Origin: Beijerinckia mobilis
GTDB taxonomy: Bacteria > Pseudomonadota > Alphaproteobacteria > Rhizobiales > Beijerinckiaceae
Assembly: GCF_000745425.1 (NCBI RefSeq)
Contig: NZ_JQJH01000022.1
Span: 1 to 64,000 of the forward strand
DNA length: 64,000 bases
Reading direction: 5' to 3'
The stretch's first letter is position 1, and each line of letters opens with the position of its first letter. Positions 46,655-55,663 of the stretch are shown in pieces. The notes beneath the pieces are model-generated. The model was given only the letters and a program-made list of their open reading frames with translations. It was not told the origin of the DNA and made no database searches. The translations under genes and the position numbers were made by a program.

Positions 46655-47258
46655 AATCGCCACCTTGACGACCACGCTCGGCGCGGCGCCCAAGGCGGCC
46701 CCGGCGATCGAAGCCTTTTGCCGCGAAAGCGGCGCGACGGGCCGCCTGCTCGGCTGCTGGGCGAGCGATATCGGGTTGTTGAATCAGATCTACATTCTGC
46801 GCGGCTATGACAGCGACGCGGATCTTCTGGCGGAACGTGAACGCACTTTGCTGTCGGCAAATCCCTTCGGCAGTGCCGAATGGCTGCGGGAAATGGTATT
46901 AGACAGCTACATCCCCTTTCCCTTCATGCCTCCGGTGGAGCCCGGGGATTATGGCGCGGTCTATGAAATCCGCACCTATGTCCTGAAAACGGGTGGGCTC
47001 GGCCCGACAATTGAAGCCTGGAAGGCGGCCGTGCCCCCGCGTTCGACCTTCTCGCCATTGACGATTGCCATGTATGCGATCGATGGTGTGCCGCGCATCA
47101 CGCATATCTGGCCCTACAAGAGCCTGAATGATCGCGGGATCATTCGTGCCGACTCTGTCGCCAAGGGTGCATGGCCGCCAAAGGGTGGCCCTGATTGGCT
47201 GACGCCGGACATGCGTTCCGTCATCGGTCTGCCCCTCGCCGTTTCGCCTTTGCGCTGA
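46641..47258 (+). CDS. NIPSNAP-family protein 1
   Basis: A 205-residue protein with two ferredoxin-like NIPSNAP-type repeats. The second begins YEIRTYVLKTGGLGPTIEAWKAAVPPR near 112, and HIWPYKSLNDRG near 153 closes it. NIPSNAP domains belong to the dimeric alpha/beta-barrel group, which includes small-molecule isomerases and monooxygenases, but their biochemical role is unclear. It is translationally coupled to flavoprotein 3. A single-repeat homologue sits beside flavoprotein 4 at 63272. Confidence 0.8.
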   Translation: MQRYEIATLTTTLGAAPKAAPAIEAFCRESGATGRLLGCWASDIGLLNQIYILRGYDSDADLLAERERTLLSANPFGSAEWLREMVLDSYIPFPFMPPVEPGDYGAVYEIRTYVLKTGGLGPTIEAWKAAVPPRSTFSPLTIAMYAIDGVPRITHIWPYKSLNDRGIIRADSVAKGAWPPKGGPDWLTPDMRSVIGLPLAVSPLR

Positions 47259-47370
47259 CCAGACATCGAGCCTGCTTAAGGGGGATGCGGACGGACCATC
47301 CGTTCGCAACGGATATAATTGGTCCAAAGAGATGGGATCATGTCCATCGGTCATCATGTGGGGAGGTCGG

Positions 47371-48195
47371 ATGCCGGATTTTCCGTTAGGAGTCAATACA
47401 ATCAGTGATACCTGGACCATTCCGATGGAAGACTCGTTACGACGGCTTGCAAAGCTTGGCTACCGCCGTTTCGACATCATGGTCAGTCCCGCGCATCTCG
47501 ATACGGAATCTTTGACACCGCGTGATTGTCACCGGATACGTCGATTTCTGGCGGATGAGGGGATCGAAATATATGCGCTGACGGCGCAAAGCCTCGATCA
47601 TAATCTCGCAAGTCCGCGCGCCGAAATACGCATGATGACGCTCGGCTTCAAGAAACGGCTCATTGATATTGCCTATGAACTTGGAGCGACGGGCATTGTT
47701 ACGGTCTCGGGCCGCTACAATGCCCTGAATGCGCCGCCGCGTGCGCAACTTGAAAGCTGGTTTCGCGGCAGCCTTGAAAGCGCCGTCGCTTATGCAGAAA
47801 AACTCGGCGTCAAACTGTTTCTGGAAAATATTCCCATGGGCGTCTTGCCGACTGCGGCGCAGATGGTGGAATGGGTCAGGGAATTCAGCAGCCCCAGCCT
47901 GTCCATTTGTTATGATGTCGCCAACGGGCATTTCATCGGCGAAGATCCTGGGGAAGCCATCCGTTTGGTTGCGCCCTATCTCGACCTTGTGCATCTCTCA
48001 GATACGACGCAAACAGCCTGGAAACATGATCCAATCGGTATGGGAGATGTCGATTTCAAAGGCGCGGCGGAAGCTTTGGGCGAACTGAATTATCAACGCT
48101 TGAGCGTGCTCGAAATCTTGGCACCGGACCCTGATCCTCAGATTGCGGCTGGTCATAAACAACTCGCGACGCTCGGTTGGGAGCAGCCTGCATAA
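47371..48195 (+). CDS. Xylose-isomerase-like TIM-barrel protein 1
   Basis: Sugar phosphate isomerase/epimerase family protein (274 aa, AP endonuclease 2-like TIM barrel). Predicted metal ligands are Glu in LFLENIPMG near 150, Asp in CYDVANGH near 183, His in VHLSD and HDPIGMGDVDF, and Glu in VLEIL. GGGGAGG precedes Met 47371. 3-Dehydroshikimate dehydratases of the AsbF/QuiC class share this fold, so an isomerase or dehydratase step on a hydroaromatic acid is plausible. The reaction cannot be fixed. Confidence 0.75.
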   Translation: MPDFPLGVNTISDTWTIPMEDSLRRLAKLGYRRFDIMVSPAHLDTESLTPRDCHRIRRFLADEGIEIYALTAQSLDHNLASPRAEIRMMTLGFKKRLIDIAYELGATGIVTVSGRYNALNAPPRAQLESWFRGSLESAVAYAEKLGVKLFLENIPMGVLPTAAQMVEWVREFSSPSLSICYDVANGHFIGEDPGEAIRLVAPYLDLVHLSDTTQTAWKHDPIGMGDVDFKGAAEALGELNYQRLSVLEILAPDPDPQIAAGHKQLATLGWEQPA

Positions 48196-48420
48196 CGGCT
48201 CGCGCAATTCGTGCTGCCTGTCCTGATATCGCAGATATCCGGGACTTGCGGCGCGGAAAAAGACGCCACGAAGAGGCTGCGCGTCAAGCGCAGCGAACGA
48301 AGAATGAACTGCACCGATACGATAAAAAAATAATTAATTCAATTGTTTGCGTTGCTCACCCTGTCTGGCACGGGAGGCAGGCAGGGGGAAGAAGCCGAGG
48401 CTGTCCGGGGGGAGGGGACC

Positions 48421-49824
48421 ATGAATTCTTATGATTGCACGTCGCCGATTGAGGGTGTGTCGCATATTGCGACGACTGCGCTCGAAATGCCTTTGCGTCA
48501 GAATGGTCCAGGCAAGGACGGGACCATACACGACACGATTGTCAATGTCATGGAACGGCCTGCTCACGGCTGGTCTCTGTTGCGCATTCTGATTGTCGGC
48601 CTTTGCAGTCTTCTGAATGCGCTTGACGGCATGGATATCGTCATTCTGTCATATGTCGCGCCAGTTCTTGCGAAGGATTGGTCTCTCTCTCCGGAACGTT
48701 TGGGGATGGTCTTCAGCGCCAGTCTGGCTGGCATGACTTTGGGTTGCCTCTTCATCGCGCCCTTGGCCGATCGTTTCGGACGCCGGCCGGTGATCTTATC
48801 GATGCTGACACTTATCATGATCAGCATGATGGCGAGCGCCTTTTCGACATCGCTTCCCGAACTGGTTCTCGCACGTTTTCTGACCGGTATCGGTATCGGC
48901 GCCATGCTCGCAAGCATGACAGCCGTTGCGGCGGAATTCGCGCCCCAGCGTGAAAAAGCCCTGGCCATTAGCATCATGCTCGCCGGTTATCCGCTCGGCT
49001 CCGTGGCAACGGGCATGGTCGCGGCTGCGATCCTGCCGCATCACCATTGGCAGGTTATCTTGCTCGGCGCCGGGATTCTCTCCCTTGCCATTTTGCCGGT
49101 GGTTTTCTTCATCCTTCCGGAATCCATTGATTTTTTGCTCCGTACTCAGCCGAAACGGGCGTTACAACGGATCAATCGGATCGAGAGGCGTCTTGGTGTT
49201 GCAGTTTCCACCGCGCTTCCGCCCAAACCATCCAAGGTTGACGGCTTTGTGCTTCGCAGCCTTTTCGATAACGGGCGTGCCGAAGCGACCGCTGCACTCT
49301 GGGTCGGTGTGTTCATGGGATTCATGACGCTCTATTTTGCCCTTTCATGGATCACCAATCTTGCTGCTCAGGCCGGACTGCCCCTGGAAAGCGCCATATA
49401 CGCTGGCGCTATTTTTAATTTTGGCGCATTCATGGGTACGATTGCCGTTGGGCGCCTCGCCAGGGATTATGGCTTGCGACGCAGCGCCACGATCGCCCTG
49501 GGGCTTGCTGCAGTCTTTTTGACATTGTTCGGCGCGGTATCCATGCCGCTGGTCCCGACTCTTCTGCTCGCCATGCTGGTTGGTATGACGATCTACGGTG
49601 GTTTCAATGCTTTTTATGGACTTGCCGCGGAGCTTTATCCAGCGGCAAACCGTAGTACGGGAGTAGGCTGGGCCATGGGCATCGGCCGTTTCGGCGCCGT
49701 AACCGGGCCGTTGCTTGGAGGCGTCCTGATCGGTCAGGGATTGTCGCTGACGATGATCATGGCCATCTTTTCAGTGCCGCTCCTGATTGCGGCATTCATG
49801 GCCTCCAGGATCCGCAGTTGCTGA
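48421..49824 (+). CDS. Aromatic acid:H+ symporter-type MFS transporter 1
   Basis: Twelve-helix permease (467 aa) of the AAHS family. The helix-1 Asp motif is LNALDGMDIVILSY near 77, and the loop 2-3 motif is PLADRFGRRPVI near 123. ELYPAANRSTGVGWAMGIGRFGAVTGPLLGG near 405 is characteristic of PcaK/BenK/ShiA-like carriers. GGGGGAGGGGACC precedes Met 48421. A hydrophilic N-terminus of about 55 residues is unusual. It lies directly upstream of the dehydroshikimate dehydratase gene, so uptake of quinate, shikimate or protocatechuate is inferred. Confidence 0.85.
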   Translation: MNSYDCTSPIEGVSHIATTALEMPLRQNGPGKDGTIHDTIVNVMERPAHGWSLLRILIVGLCSLLNALDGMDIVILSYVAPVLAKDWSLSPERLGMVFSASLAGMTLGCLFIAPLADRFGRRPVILSMLTLIMISMMASAFSTSLPELVLARFLTGIGIGAMLASMTAVAAEFAPQREKALAISIMLAGYPLGSVATGMVAAAILPHHHWQVILLGAGILSLAILPVVFFILPESIDFLLRTQPKRALQRINRIERRLGVAVSTALPPKPSKVDGFVLRSLFDNGRAEATAALWVGVFMGFMTLYFALSWITNLAAQAGLPLESAIYAGAIFNFGAFMGTIAVGRLARDYGLRRSATIALGLAAVFLTLFGAVSMPLVPTLLLAMLVGMTIYGGFNAFYGLAAELYPAANRSTGVGWAMGIGRFGAVTGPLLGGVLIGQGLSLTMIMAIFSVPLLIAAFMASRIRSC

Positions 49825-49935
49825 ACCAGTGTGAGTGATCTCGCGAAATCGAACGACTAATTGATGTAAACCTTGGCTTACCTGGAAACAGCCGATGTTT
49901 TAGGATGGCCCGGGAAGAAACGACCGGAGGCCGCA

Positions 49936-51831
49936 ATGAAAATGTCTATCGCAACCGTTTCGTTGAGCGGCGATCTGATTGAAAAGCTCGACGCAATCGC
50001 CCATGCCGGTTTCGATGCCGTCGAAATCTTTGAAGCTGATTTTCTCGCCTTTAACCATACGCCGGCGGATGTCGGGAAAATGGTGCGTGATCGAGGTTTG
50101 ACGATTTCCGTCTTCCAGCCCTTCCGTGATTTCGAAGGTTTGCCGGAGCCCTTGCGGACGAAAGCTTTCGAGCGGGCCGAACGCAAATTCGATGTGATGG
50201 CCGAGCTTGGCACGGAGCAGCTTCTCGTGTGCTCGAACGTATCGCCGTATGCCCAGGGCGGAATCGACCGCGCCGTCGAGGATCTGCGTGAATTGGGTGA
50301 AAGGGCTGCAAAACGTGGCTTGCGCATCGGTTTCGAGGCTTTGGCCTGGGGACGTTTCATCAATGATTATCGGGACGCCTGGGAGATCGTGCGCCGCGTC
50401 GACCACCCAGGCGTCGGCCTCGTCCTCGACAGTTTTCATGTTCTTTCGCGCGGACTGGAGCTTGACAGCATCAGCGCAATTCCAAAGGAAAAGCTGTTCC
50501 TGGTGCAACTCGCCGATGCTCCACGGCTCAATCTTGATCTTTTGTCCTGGAGCCGGCATTTCCGTAACATGCCGGGCCAGGGCGATCTCCCCCTTCTCCC
50601 ATTCATACAGGCCGTTCAGTCGACGGGTTATGCAGGCGTTCTGTCGCTTGAAATCTTCAACGATCAGTTTCGCGCGGGCTCGGCGCGGCAGGTGGCCATC
50701 GATGGCAGGAGATCATTGATCTATCTCATGGGGCAGCTTGCTGATGTCGATGGGCTCTCAGCAATCGACGAACAAGTTTATAGGCTGCCTGAGAGAGCGC
50801 GATGCAAGAATATCGAATTCATTGAATTCGCGGTTGATGAGAACAGTCTTGGTCGGCTTGAAAAAGTCTTGAAAGGGCTGGGTTTTCGTAAATTCGCACA
50901 CCACAGGACGAAGAACGTGGTCGTCTGGTCGCAGGGCGGTATCAACATCGTCCTCAATTGTGAACCCGAGAGTTTCGCGCATTCCTTCTACATCACGCAT
51001 GGGTTTGCCGTTTGCGCAATCTGCCTGTCTGTGGATGATGCGCATGCCGCGCTTGAACGTGCCAGGAAACTGCTTGCCGTTCCTTTCCCGCAGGCCGTCG
51101 TTCCGGGCCAGATCGAAATTCCCGCCATCCGTGGCGTTGGCAACAGTCTCATCTATTTCATAGACCAGAAAGGCGATTTACAAAACCTTTGGTCGATAGA
51201 TTTCGAGCAGGAGGGAATGGACACGGCGCCAGAAGAAGATGTGCTAGTCAATATCGATCACATCTCGCAATCGACCGAATATGACGAGATGCTTTCCTGG
51301 CTTTTGTTTTATACGTCAATCTTCGATGTCGAGAAAACCAGCGGGCTCGATATTGCCGATCCGGCGGGTCTGGTGCGCAGCCAGGTCGTGCAGAATGAGG
51401 AAGGCACGTTACGCATCGCGATCAACGGTGCTCAAAGCCTCCGTACGATGGCCGGACGTTTCCTGAATGAATTTTTTGGCTCCGGTACGCAACATATCGC
51501 CTTTGCGACCAACGATATTTTTGCCGCGGCGAAGCAAATGAAGGCCAACGGATTGACGACATTGCCGATACCGGACAATTATTATGATGATCTGATGGCG
51601 CGTTTCGATTTTGATGAGGTGTTCGTCGGGCAGCTGGCAAACCATGGCATTATGTATGATCGCGATGAGACAGGAGAATATTTCCAGATCTATTCGCATA
51701 CATTTCCCGACGGCTTTTTCTTTGAAATTGTGGAACGAAGACATTACACGGGCTTTGGCGCAGCGAACGCACCGATCCGACTGGCTGTGCAGACACGGCT
51801 CGCGCCCCATCTTGCTGTTCCTAAACATTGA
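49936..51831 (+). CDS. 3-Dehydroshikimate dehydratase, two-domain
   Basis: QuiC1/QsuB-type enzyme (631 aa) that dehydrates 3-dehydroshikimate to protocatechuate. The N-terminal TIM barrel (1-280) shows metal ligands Glu in IGFEALAWGRFINDY, Asp in LVLDSFH, Gln in LVQLADAP and Glu in LSLEIFND. The C-terminal half (about 295-631) is a vicinal-oxygen-chelate domain like 4-hydroxyphenylpyruvate dioxygenase, with His in NIDHIS, His in TQHIAFATND and Glu in FFFEIVERR. Met 49936 has GGAGG upstream. It supplies PcaHG and overlaps the shikimate-kinase-like gene by TTGA. Confidence 0.9.
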   Translation: MKMSIATVSLSGDLIEKLDAIAHAGFDAVEIFEADFLAFNHTPADVGKMVRDRGLTISVFQPFRDFEGLPEPLRTKAFERAERKFDVMAELGTEQLLVCSNVSPYAQGGIDRAVEDLRELGERAAKRGLRIGFEALAWGRFINDYRDAWEIVRRVDHPGVGLVLDSFHVLSRGLELDSISAIPKEKLFLVQLADAPRLNLDLLSWSRHFRNMPGQGDLPLLPFIQAVQSTGYAGVLSLEIFNDQFRAGSARQVAIDGRRSLIYLMGQLADVDGLSAIDEQVYRLPERARCKNIEFIEFAVDENSLGRLEKVLKGLGFRKFAHHRTKNVVVWSQGGINIVLNCEPESFAHSFYITHGFAVCAICLSVDDAHAALERARKLLAVPFPQAVVPGQIEIPAIRGVGNSLIYFIDQKGDLQNLWSIDFEQEGMDTAPEEDVLVNIDHISQSTEYDEMLSWLLFYTSIFDVEKTSGLDIADPAGLVRSQVVQNEEGTLRIAINGAQSLRTMAGRFLNEFFGSGTQHIAFATNDIFAAAKQMKANGLTTLPIPDNYYDDLMARFDFDEVFVGQLANHGIMYDRDETGEYFQIYSHTFPDGFFFEIVERRHYTGFGAANAPIRLAVQTRLAPHLAVPKH

Positions 51832-52400
51832 CGGACAAAAAATCCAGCAATGTGACTGCCGCCCGGGTGGTGCAATTGCTTGGAGAACGATCCGTGATCC
51901 TGGTCGGCATGATGGGAGCGGACAAATCCTCGATCGGGAGACGGCTCGCAAGAGACCTGAACCGTCGGTTTCTTGATTCAGATTCCGCCGTCGAGGAGGC
52001 CGCACGCCTTAGTGTCAAGGAGATCTTCGCGCTTTATGGCGAAGATCATTTTCGTGCATGTGAACTACGCGTTGTCGAAAGGATTTTAACTGCGCCGGGT
52101 CAGGTCGTCGCGCTTGGCGGAGGGGCCTGGATGAATGCGGACATACGCGCGATGACCCGCTCGATTGGCTTTTCCGTTTGGCTTGATGTCGATCTCTCTA
52201 TTCTGGCACAACGCGTAGCCAGGCGCAGGACCCGTCCCTTGCTGCTGGCGGGCAATGTGCGCCAAAGCTTGGAAATCCTGAATGAAAGGCGCCGTCCTAT
52301 CTACGGTACCGCTGACATCCGCGTCGCTGCCGATGAAACGCATCCGGACGTTATCGTTCATCGGATGATGACGGAGATCATTCAATTTCTGTCGCTGTAA
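51828..52400 (+). CDS. Shikimate-kinase-like protein with altered P-loop
   Basis: Shikimate kinase family (190 aa). Substrate-site blocks are present: DSDSAVEEAARLSVKEIF, GEDHFRACE, LGGGAWM and the lid RTRPLL with RRPIYGTAD. The Walker A motif, normally GxxxxGKS/T, reads GMMGADKSS: the Gly before the catalytic Lys is Asp32 (codon GAC at 51921-51923). That change should hinder phosphate binding. The TTG start overlaps the dehydratase stop. A working kinase would divert shikimate away from catabolism, so a reduced-activity or sensory role is possible; plain decay is the alternative. Confidence 0.82.
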   Translation: MTDKKSSNVTAARVVQLLGERSVILVGMMGADKSSIGRRLARDLNRRFLDSDSAVEEAARLSVKEIFALYGEDHFRACELRVVERILTAPGQVVALGGGAWMNADIRAMTRSIGFSVWLDVDLSILAQRVARRRTRPLLLAGNVRQSLEILNERRRPIYGTADIRVAADETHPDVIVHRMMTEIIQFLSL

Positions 52401-52480
52401 GTTTGCGACTGGCGGCGTCAAATCCAACTTGCGCTCGAGGTCGTAGTGGAGCGTCTGAATGGTCGGAATCCTGATATGAA

Positions 52481-52546
52481 ATCCTGCTTGACCAAGGCAT
52501 GAAGTGCTGTCTCGCATTGTCTTCATGTCAAGGAGCCAAGCAGGAT
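52481..52546. terminator. Nested hairpin between convergent genes
   Basis: ATCCTGCTTG (52481-52490) pairs with CAAGCAGGAT (52537-52546), and inside it CATGAAG (52498-52504) pairs with CTTCATG (52521-52527). It lies between the kinase-like gene and the leftward TIM-barrel gene. It could stop transcription from both sides; there is no T-run, so a mobile repeat is also possible. Confidence 0.45.
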
Positions 52547-52591
52547 CGGGACGACGTTCGTACGACACGCCTCAAGCTGAGCGCATATGGC

Positions 52592-53428
52592 TTATGCCGC
52601 GGGCCGTTCCTTGTCGGCGTCCTGCTGCGCCAGAATCGAGCGCCCAGCGGCCAGCGCTTGTCGGCTCCACTCTTCCAATCCCATCAGCGGGATACGATGC
52701 ATGTTCGGGATCTCCAGGCTGACGGGAATCTGCGGCGGCAATCTGTTGAAAAGTCCGTGCAGATCGATACCTCCTTCGCCAGGCAGAAGGCGCTCGCAAC
52801 GTGCGGTGTAAATGAGGCTTTCGTCCGTATCCGGTATTTTGGCTGGCGCATCGCACATTTGCGCATAGTGCAGCCATTCGGTCGGGACCATCTGCAAGTC
52901 CTCGTAATGGCTGTCGGAACGGGCGAAATGCAGGGCATCGACAAGGATACCACCGTTTGCGCATCCCGCGGATTTAACCACGTGAATGGCACATCTGAGG
53001 TTTGGAACCTTGGTCCAGGGCATAAATTCGAGATCTGCCGTCAGGCCAAAGGGGGCTGCGGCCTCGCATAAGGCGGCGAATGAGGAAATCAGGCGGCTTT
53101 CATCCGGATCATCACCCGCGACAAGCATTGCCTTGGCGCCGAGCTTCGCGCCAACTTCGAAGAACGAGAGGTAGTTCTTTACATCGAAAGTTTCATTGAG
53201 CCGAATGATTTCGAGATCGAAGACACTGATACCCGTATCCGCCATGCGTGCGAGCGTTTCTGCCAGCATGGAGGGGTCATCCATTAAAGGATAGGCAGGT
53301 CCTTCGGGAGACGCAGGCATAAGCCGGATACCGATGCTATCATAACCCAATTTATGTGCGAGGACGGTCATTTCTGGCGGTGTAAGGGACAAGACAGTAA
53401 GGTGAGCGAGCGAAAATGACCGCGACAT
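52592..53428 (-). CDS. Xylose-isomerase-like TIM-barrel protein 2
   Basis: Sugar phosphate isomerase/epimerase family protein (278 aa). Likely metal ligands: Glu in ADLEFMPW near 150, Asp in ILVDALHFARS near 180, Asp and His in LHYAQMCDAP, and Glu in VSLEIPNMHR near 250. LPGEGGIDLHGLF near 230 is typical of this group. Met 53428 with GGGAG upstream. First in a leftward set behind an IclR gene and a Gfo/Idh/MocA dehydrogenase, so it may act on an oxidised cyclitol or hydroaromatic. Confidence 0.75.
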   Translation of the reverse strand: MSRSFSLAHLTVLSLTPPEMTVLAHKLGYDSIGIRLMPASPEGPAYPLMDDPSMLAETLARMADTGISVFDLEIIRLNETFDVKNYLSFFEVGAKLGAKAMLVAGDDPDESRLISSFAALCEAAAPFGLTADLEFMPWTKVPNLRCAIHVVKSAGCANGGILVDALHFARSDSHYEDLQMVPTEWLHYAQMCDAPAKIPDTDESLIYTARCERLLPGEGGIDLHGLFNRLPPQIPVSLEIPNMHRIPLMGLEEWSRQALAAGRSILAQQDADKERPAA

Positions 53429-53537
53429 GGATTGATCTCCCTGGATTTCCGTGGAACCGAAATTGTCTGTGATGATGAACATGCAATGACTCGCCGCATT
53501 GAGTCGGCAATTTGATGTGACCGCTTCAATGTTTCAA

Positions 53538-54335
53538 TTACGATGCGTGGCTCGTGCGCGAGGATTGGAAGATAGGTGAGATCGTGCTCGCGGCACCAAG
53601 TTCATCGGCAGCTGAGAGAAGCAGCGGACCCAAGGCGAGCATTCGTTCCTCGGGCAAACGGAAATGTGGACCGGCGATGCTGATGACGCCGATGACAGAA
53701 TGTTTGACATGACGAATGGGTGCCGCCATGGCGGCCATCCCTAGCGTATGTGTCTCAATTGTCACACTGAATCCGCGTTTGCGATCCTCTCGCAAGGCAT
53801 CCAGCAAAGCCATGGCGGTGGTCGGCGCATTAGGGCCGAAGGTTTCAGGTTGGCCGAACCCCTGTTTGGCGACAAGCCGTAGGGCTTCCTCATCGCTCAT
53901 GGTCAACAGCCATGCATGACCGCTGGCGGTGCATGAGAGTTGGGCGTCCATTCCCATTTCCGGATCGTAACGTAGACCGCTGCGGGCGCCTTGCGCTTTT
54001 GCCACCCAGGTCAGACGCTCTCCATCAATGATGGAGAGACGAACGAGTTCTCCGGTTTCATGGGCCACGCGATCGAGCACCGGCTGGGCGAGATCGACGA
54101 TGCCGGATGATCCAAGAAATGTCAGGCCGAGAGAAACGAGTTTGGTTGTCAGGGCATAATCAGAACGGTCTCGGACCTGCCGCACATATCCGGCGGTGCT
54201 GAGTTCGCCGAGCAGTCGGTGCGCAGCACTGCGCGGCATGTTCAGCCGGTCGGCGATTGTGGCCAGGGGAAGGCCCTCGGCATGGGTCGCGAGAAGCTCG
54301 AATATGCCGAGTGTACGGTCCAGAACTCCTGCCAT
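53538..54335 (-). CDS. IclR-family regulator of the hydroaromatic cluster
   Basis: IclR-type regulator (265 aa). HTH LATIADRLNMPRSAAHRLLGEL at 24-45; effector domain from about 75 with VAKAQGARSGLRYDPEMG and LSCTASGHAWL, where the Cys and Gly form the ligand pocket. AGGAGG precedes the ATG. It lies between the TIM-barrel gene and the Gfo/Idh gene, all leftward, and is the only regulator gene seen between 39 and 64 kb. It is therefore the best candidate for binding the TGAATA-type dyads. Confidence 0.85.
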   Translation of the reverse strand: MAGVLDRTLGIFELLATHAEGLPLATIADRLNMPRSAAHRLLGELSTAGYVRQVRDRSDYALTTKLVSLGLTFLGSSGIVDLAQPVLDRVAHETGELVRLSIIDGERLTWVAKAQGARSGLRYDPEMGMDAQLSCTASGHAWLLTMSDEEALRLVAKQGFGQPETFGPNAPTTAMALLDALREDRKRGFSVTIETHTLGMAAMAAPIRHVKHSVIGVISIAGPHFRLPEERMLALGPLLLSAADELGAASTISPIFQSSRTSHAS

Positions 54336-54376
54336 AATAACCTCCTGGAGCTTGATTGACGGAGTGGTGTGAAGCT

Positions 54377-55414
54377 TTATACAGCGAGAGCGACGGATTG
54401 GCTCGTTTGAGCTGCATGCTGGACTGCCAGTGTGGCTTCGAGGCTACGTGTTGCATCCTGGCCCGAGCTCCTTGGAGCCTCGATGCCTTCGATAACGGAT
54501 CGAAAATGGCGTAACTGTTCCATATACGGATTGCCGTCATGTGGTGCGCAGCGCTCCTGTGTTAACGGCTCGTGCCAGCCTTTGCTGTCGCGATAGCGCC
54601 AGAGTTCAAGACGTGGCAGAGTCAGCGAAGCATCCGTTCCCATGAAGAAATGAGTATTGACATCTTGTCTTGGATAAGACGGACTTTCGCCGGATGTCAG
54701 ATCCCAGCTCCACGGGGCGGTCGCGCTATCTGAAAGAGTGATTGTCCCCAGGGCACCATTGCGGAATTGTATGAGAACGGCAGCGGTATCCTCAACTTCG
54801 AAGCCGCGTGCCGCATTCGAGCGCAATGCCTGAAGGCGGTCGATCTCGCCGAAAAGAAAACGCATCAGATCAATCTCATGAATGAGATTGATGAGGATCG
54901 GGCCGCCGCCGGGCAAGCGACGCCAGGCCGCTTCGAAATAGGAATCGGGTTTGAGAAAATTGGCCATGACCGTCGCGCTGACAGGCCGTCCGAGCCGTCC
55001 CTCGTTGATGAGATCACATGCTTTTCTAAGCAATGGATTGTGTCGACGATGATGCCCGACCATGAGAGGTATCCCGGCCTTATCCGCGGCGGACGTCAAG
55101 GCCTGGGCTTCTTCCACGGTGGAAGCGATCGGCTTTTCCACGAGCATGGCGATCCCGCGGGCGATGCAGGCGAGACCGATTTCGAGATGAGTATCATTGG
55201 GTGTCGCGATGATAGCGGCATCAAGGGGAACTGCATCGAACATTTCCTCATAATTGCCGAACCAGGCCAGGTTGCGGCTCGTGGCGAAGGATGCAGCTTC
55301 TTCTGAGGGATCAGCAATGGCGCTGACGGTCCAATCGGGATGGCGCAATGCAAGATCGGTATGTGCGCGTCCGATAGCTCCGGCTCCGATAATAGCTAAA
55401 CGCAATTTGGACAT
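54377..55414 (-). CDS. Gfo/Idh/MocA-family dehydrogenase
   Basis: NAD(P)-dependent oxidoreductase (345 aa). N-terminal Rossmann loop IIGAGAIGRAH; the family EKPIA motif near 94 carries the catalytic Lys; HEIDLMRFLFG near 183 holds the substrate-site His. Members oxidise hydroxyls of sugars, inositols and related rings. In this setting it could oxidise quinate, shikimate or a related cyclohexane polyol. It is divergent from the second AroE-like gene, with a TGGAATTAAATTCA dyad between them. Confidence 0.85.
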   Translation of the reverse strand: MSKLRLAIIGAGAIGRAHTDLALRHPDWTVSAIADPSEEAASFATSRNLAWFGNYEEMFDAVPLDAAIIATPNDTHLEIGLACIARGIAMLVEKPIASTVEEAQALTSAADKAGIPLMVGHHRRHNPLLRKACDLINEGRLGRPVSATVMANFLKPDSYFEAAWRRLPGGGPILINLIHEIDLMRFLFGEIDRLQALRSNAARGFEVEDTAAVLIQFRNGALGTITLSDSATAPWSWDLTSGESPSYPRQDVNTHFFMGTDASLTLPRLELWRYRDSKGWHEPLTQERCAPHDGNPYMEQLRHFRSVIEGIEAPRSSGQDATRSLEATLAVQHAAQTSQSVALAV

Positions 55415-55437
55415 GATTTTCCTCCCGCTCCATAATA

Positions 55438-55451
55438 TGGAATTAAATTCA
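55438..55451. promoter_or_regulatory. Operator-like dyad TGGAATTAAATTCA
   Basis: Near-palindrome of the same size and form as the dyads at 42774-42806, 24 bp upstream of the Gfo/Idh start. A further TTGGAATA half-site follows at 55455. Confidence 0.5.
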
Positions 55452-55663
55452 AAATTGGAATATTTTTATGAATTGACTCATGTTCATTTTTGGTCGAAAT
55501 TCTCAAAAAAGAGGAGTTTGGCGGGAGGAGCGCTTTTGATCGCAATGGGTATTTCGGCAACACTTCCATCTGCACTGACGCGGTACAGCCTTGCAAAGAC
55601 CAAAGGGGTTTTCCCAACAGGCTTTGCTTTCCTCACCTTCCGCACAAGGGGAGGACTCTCGGC

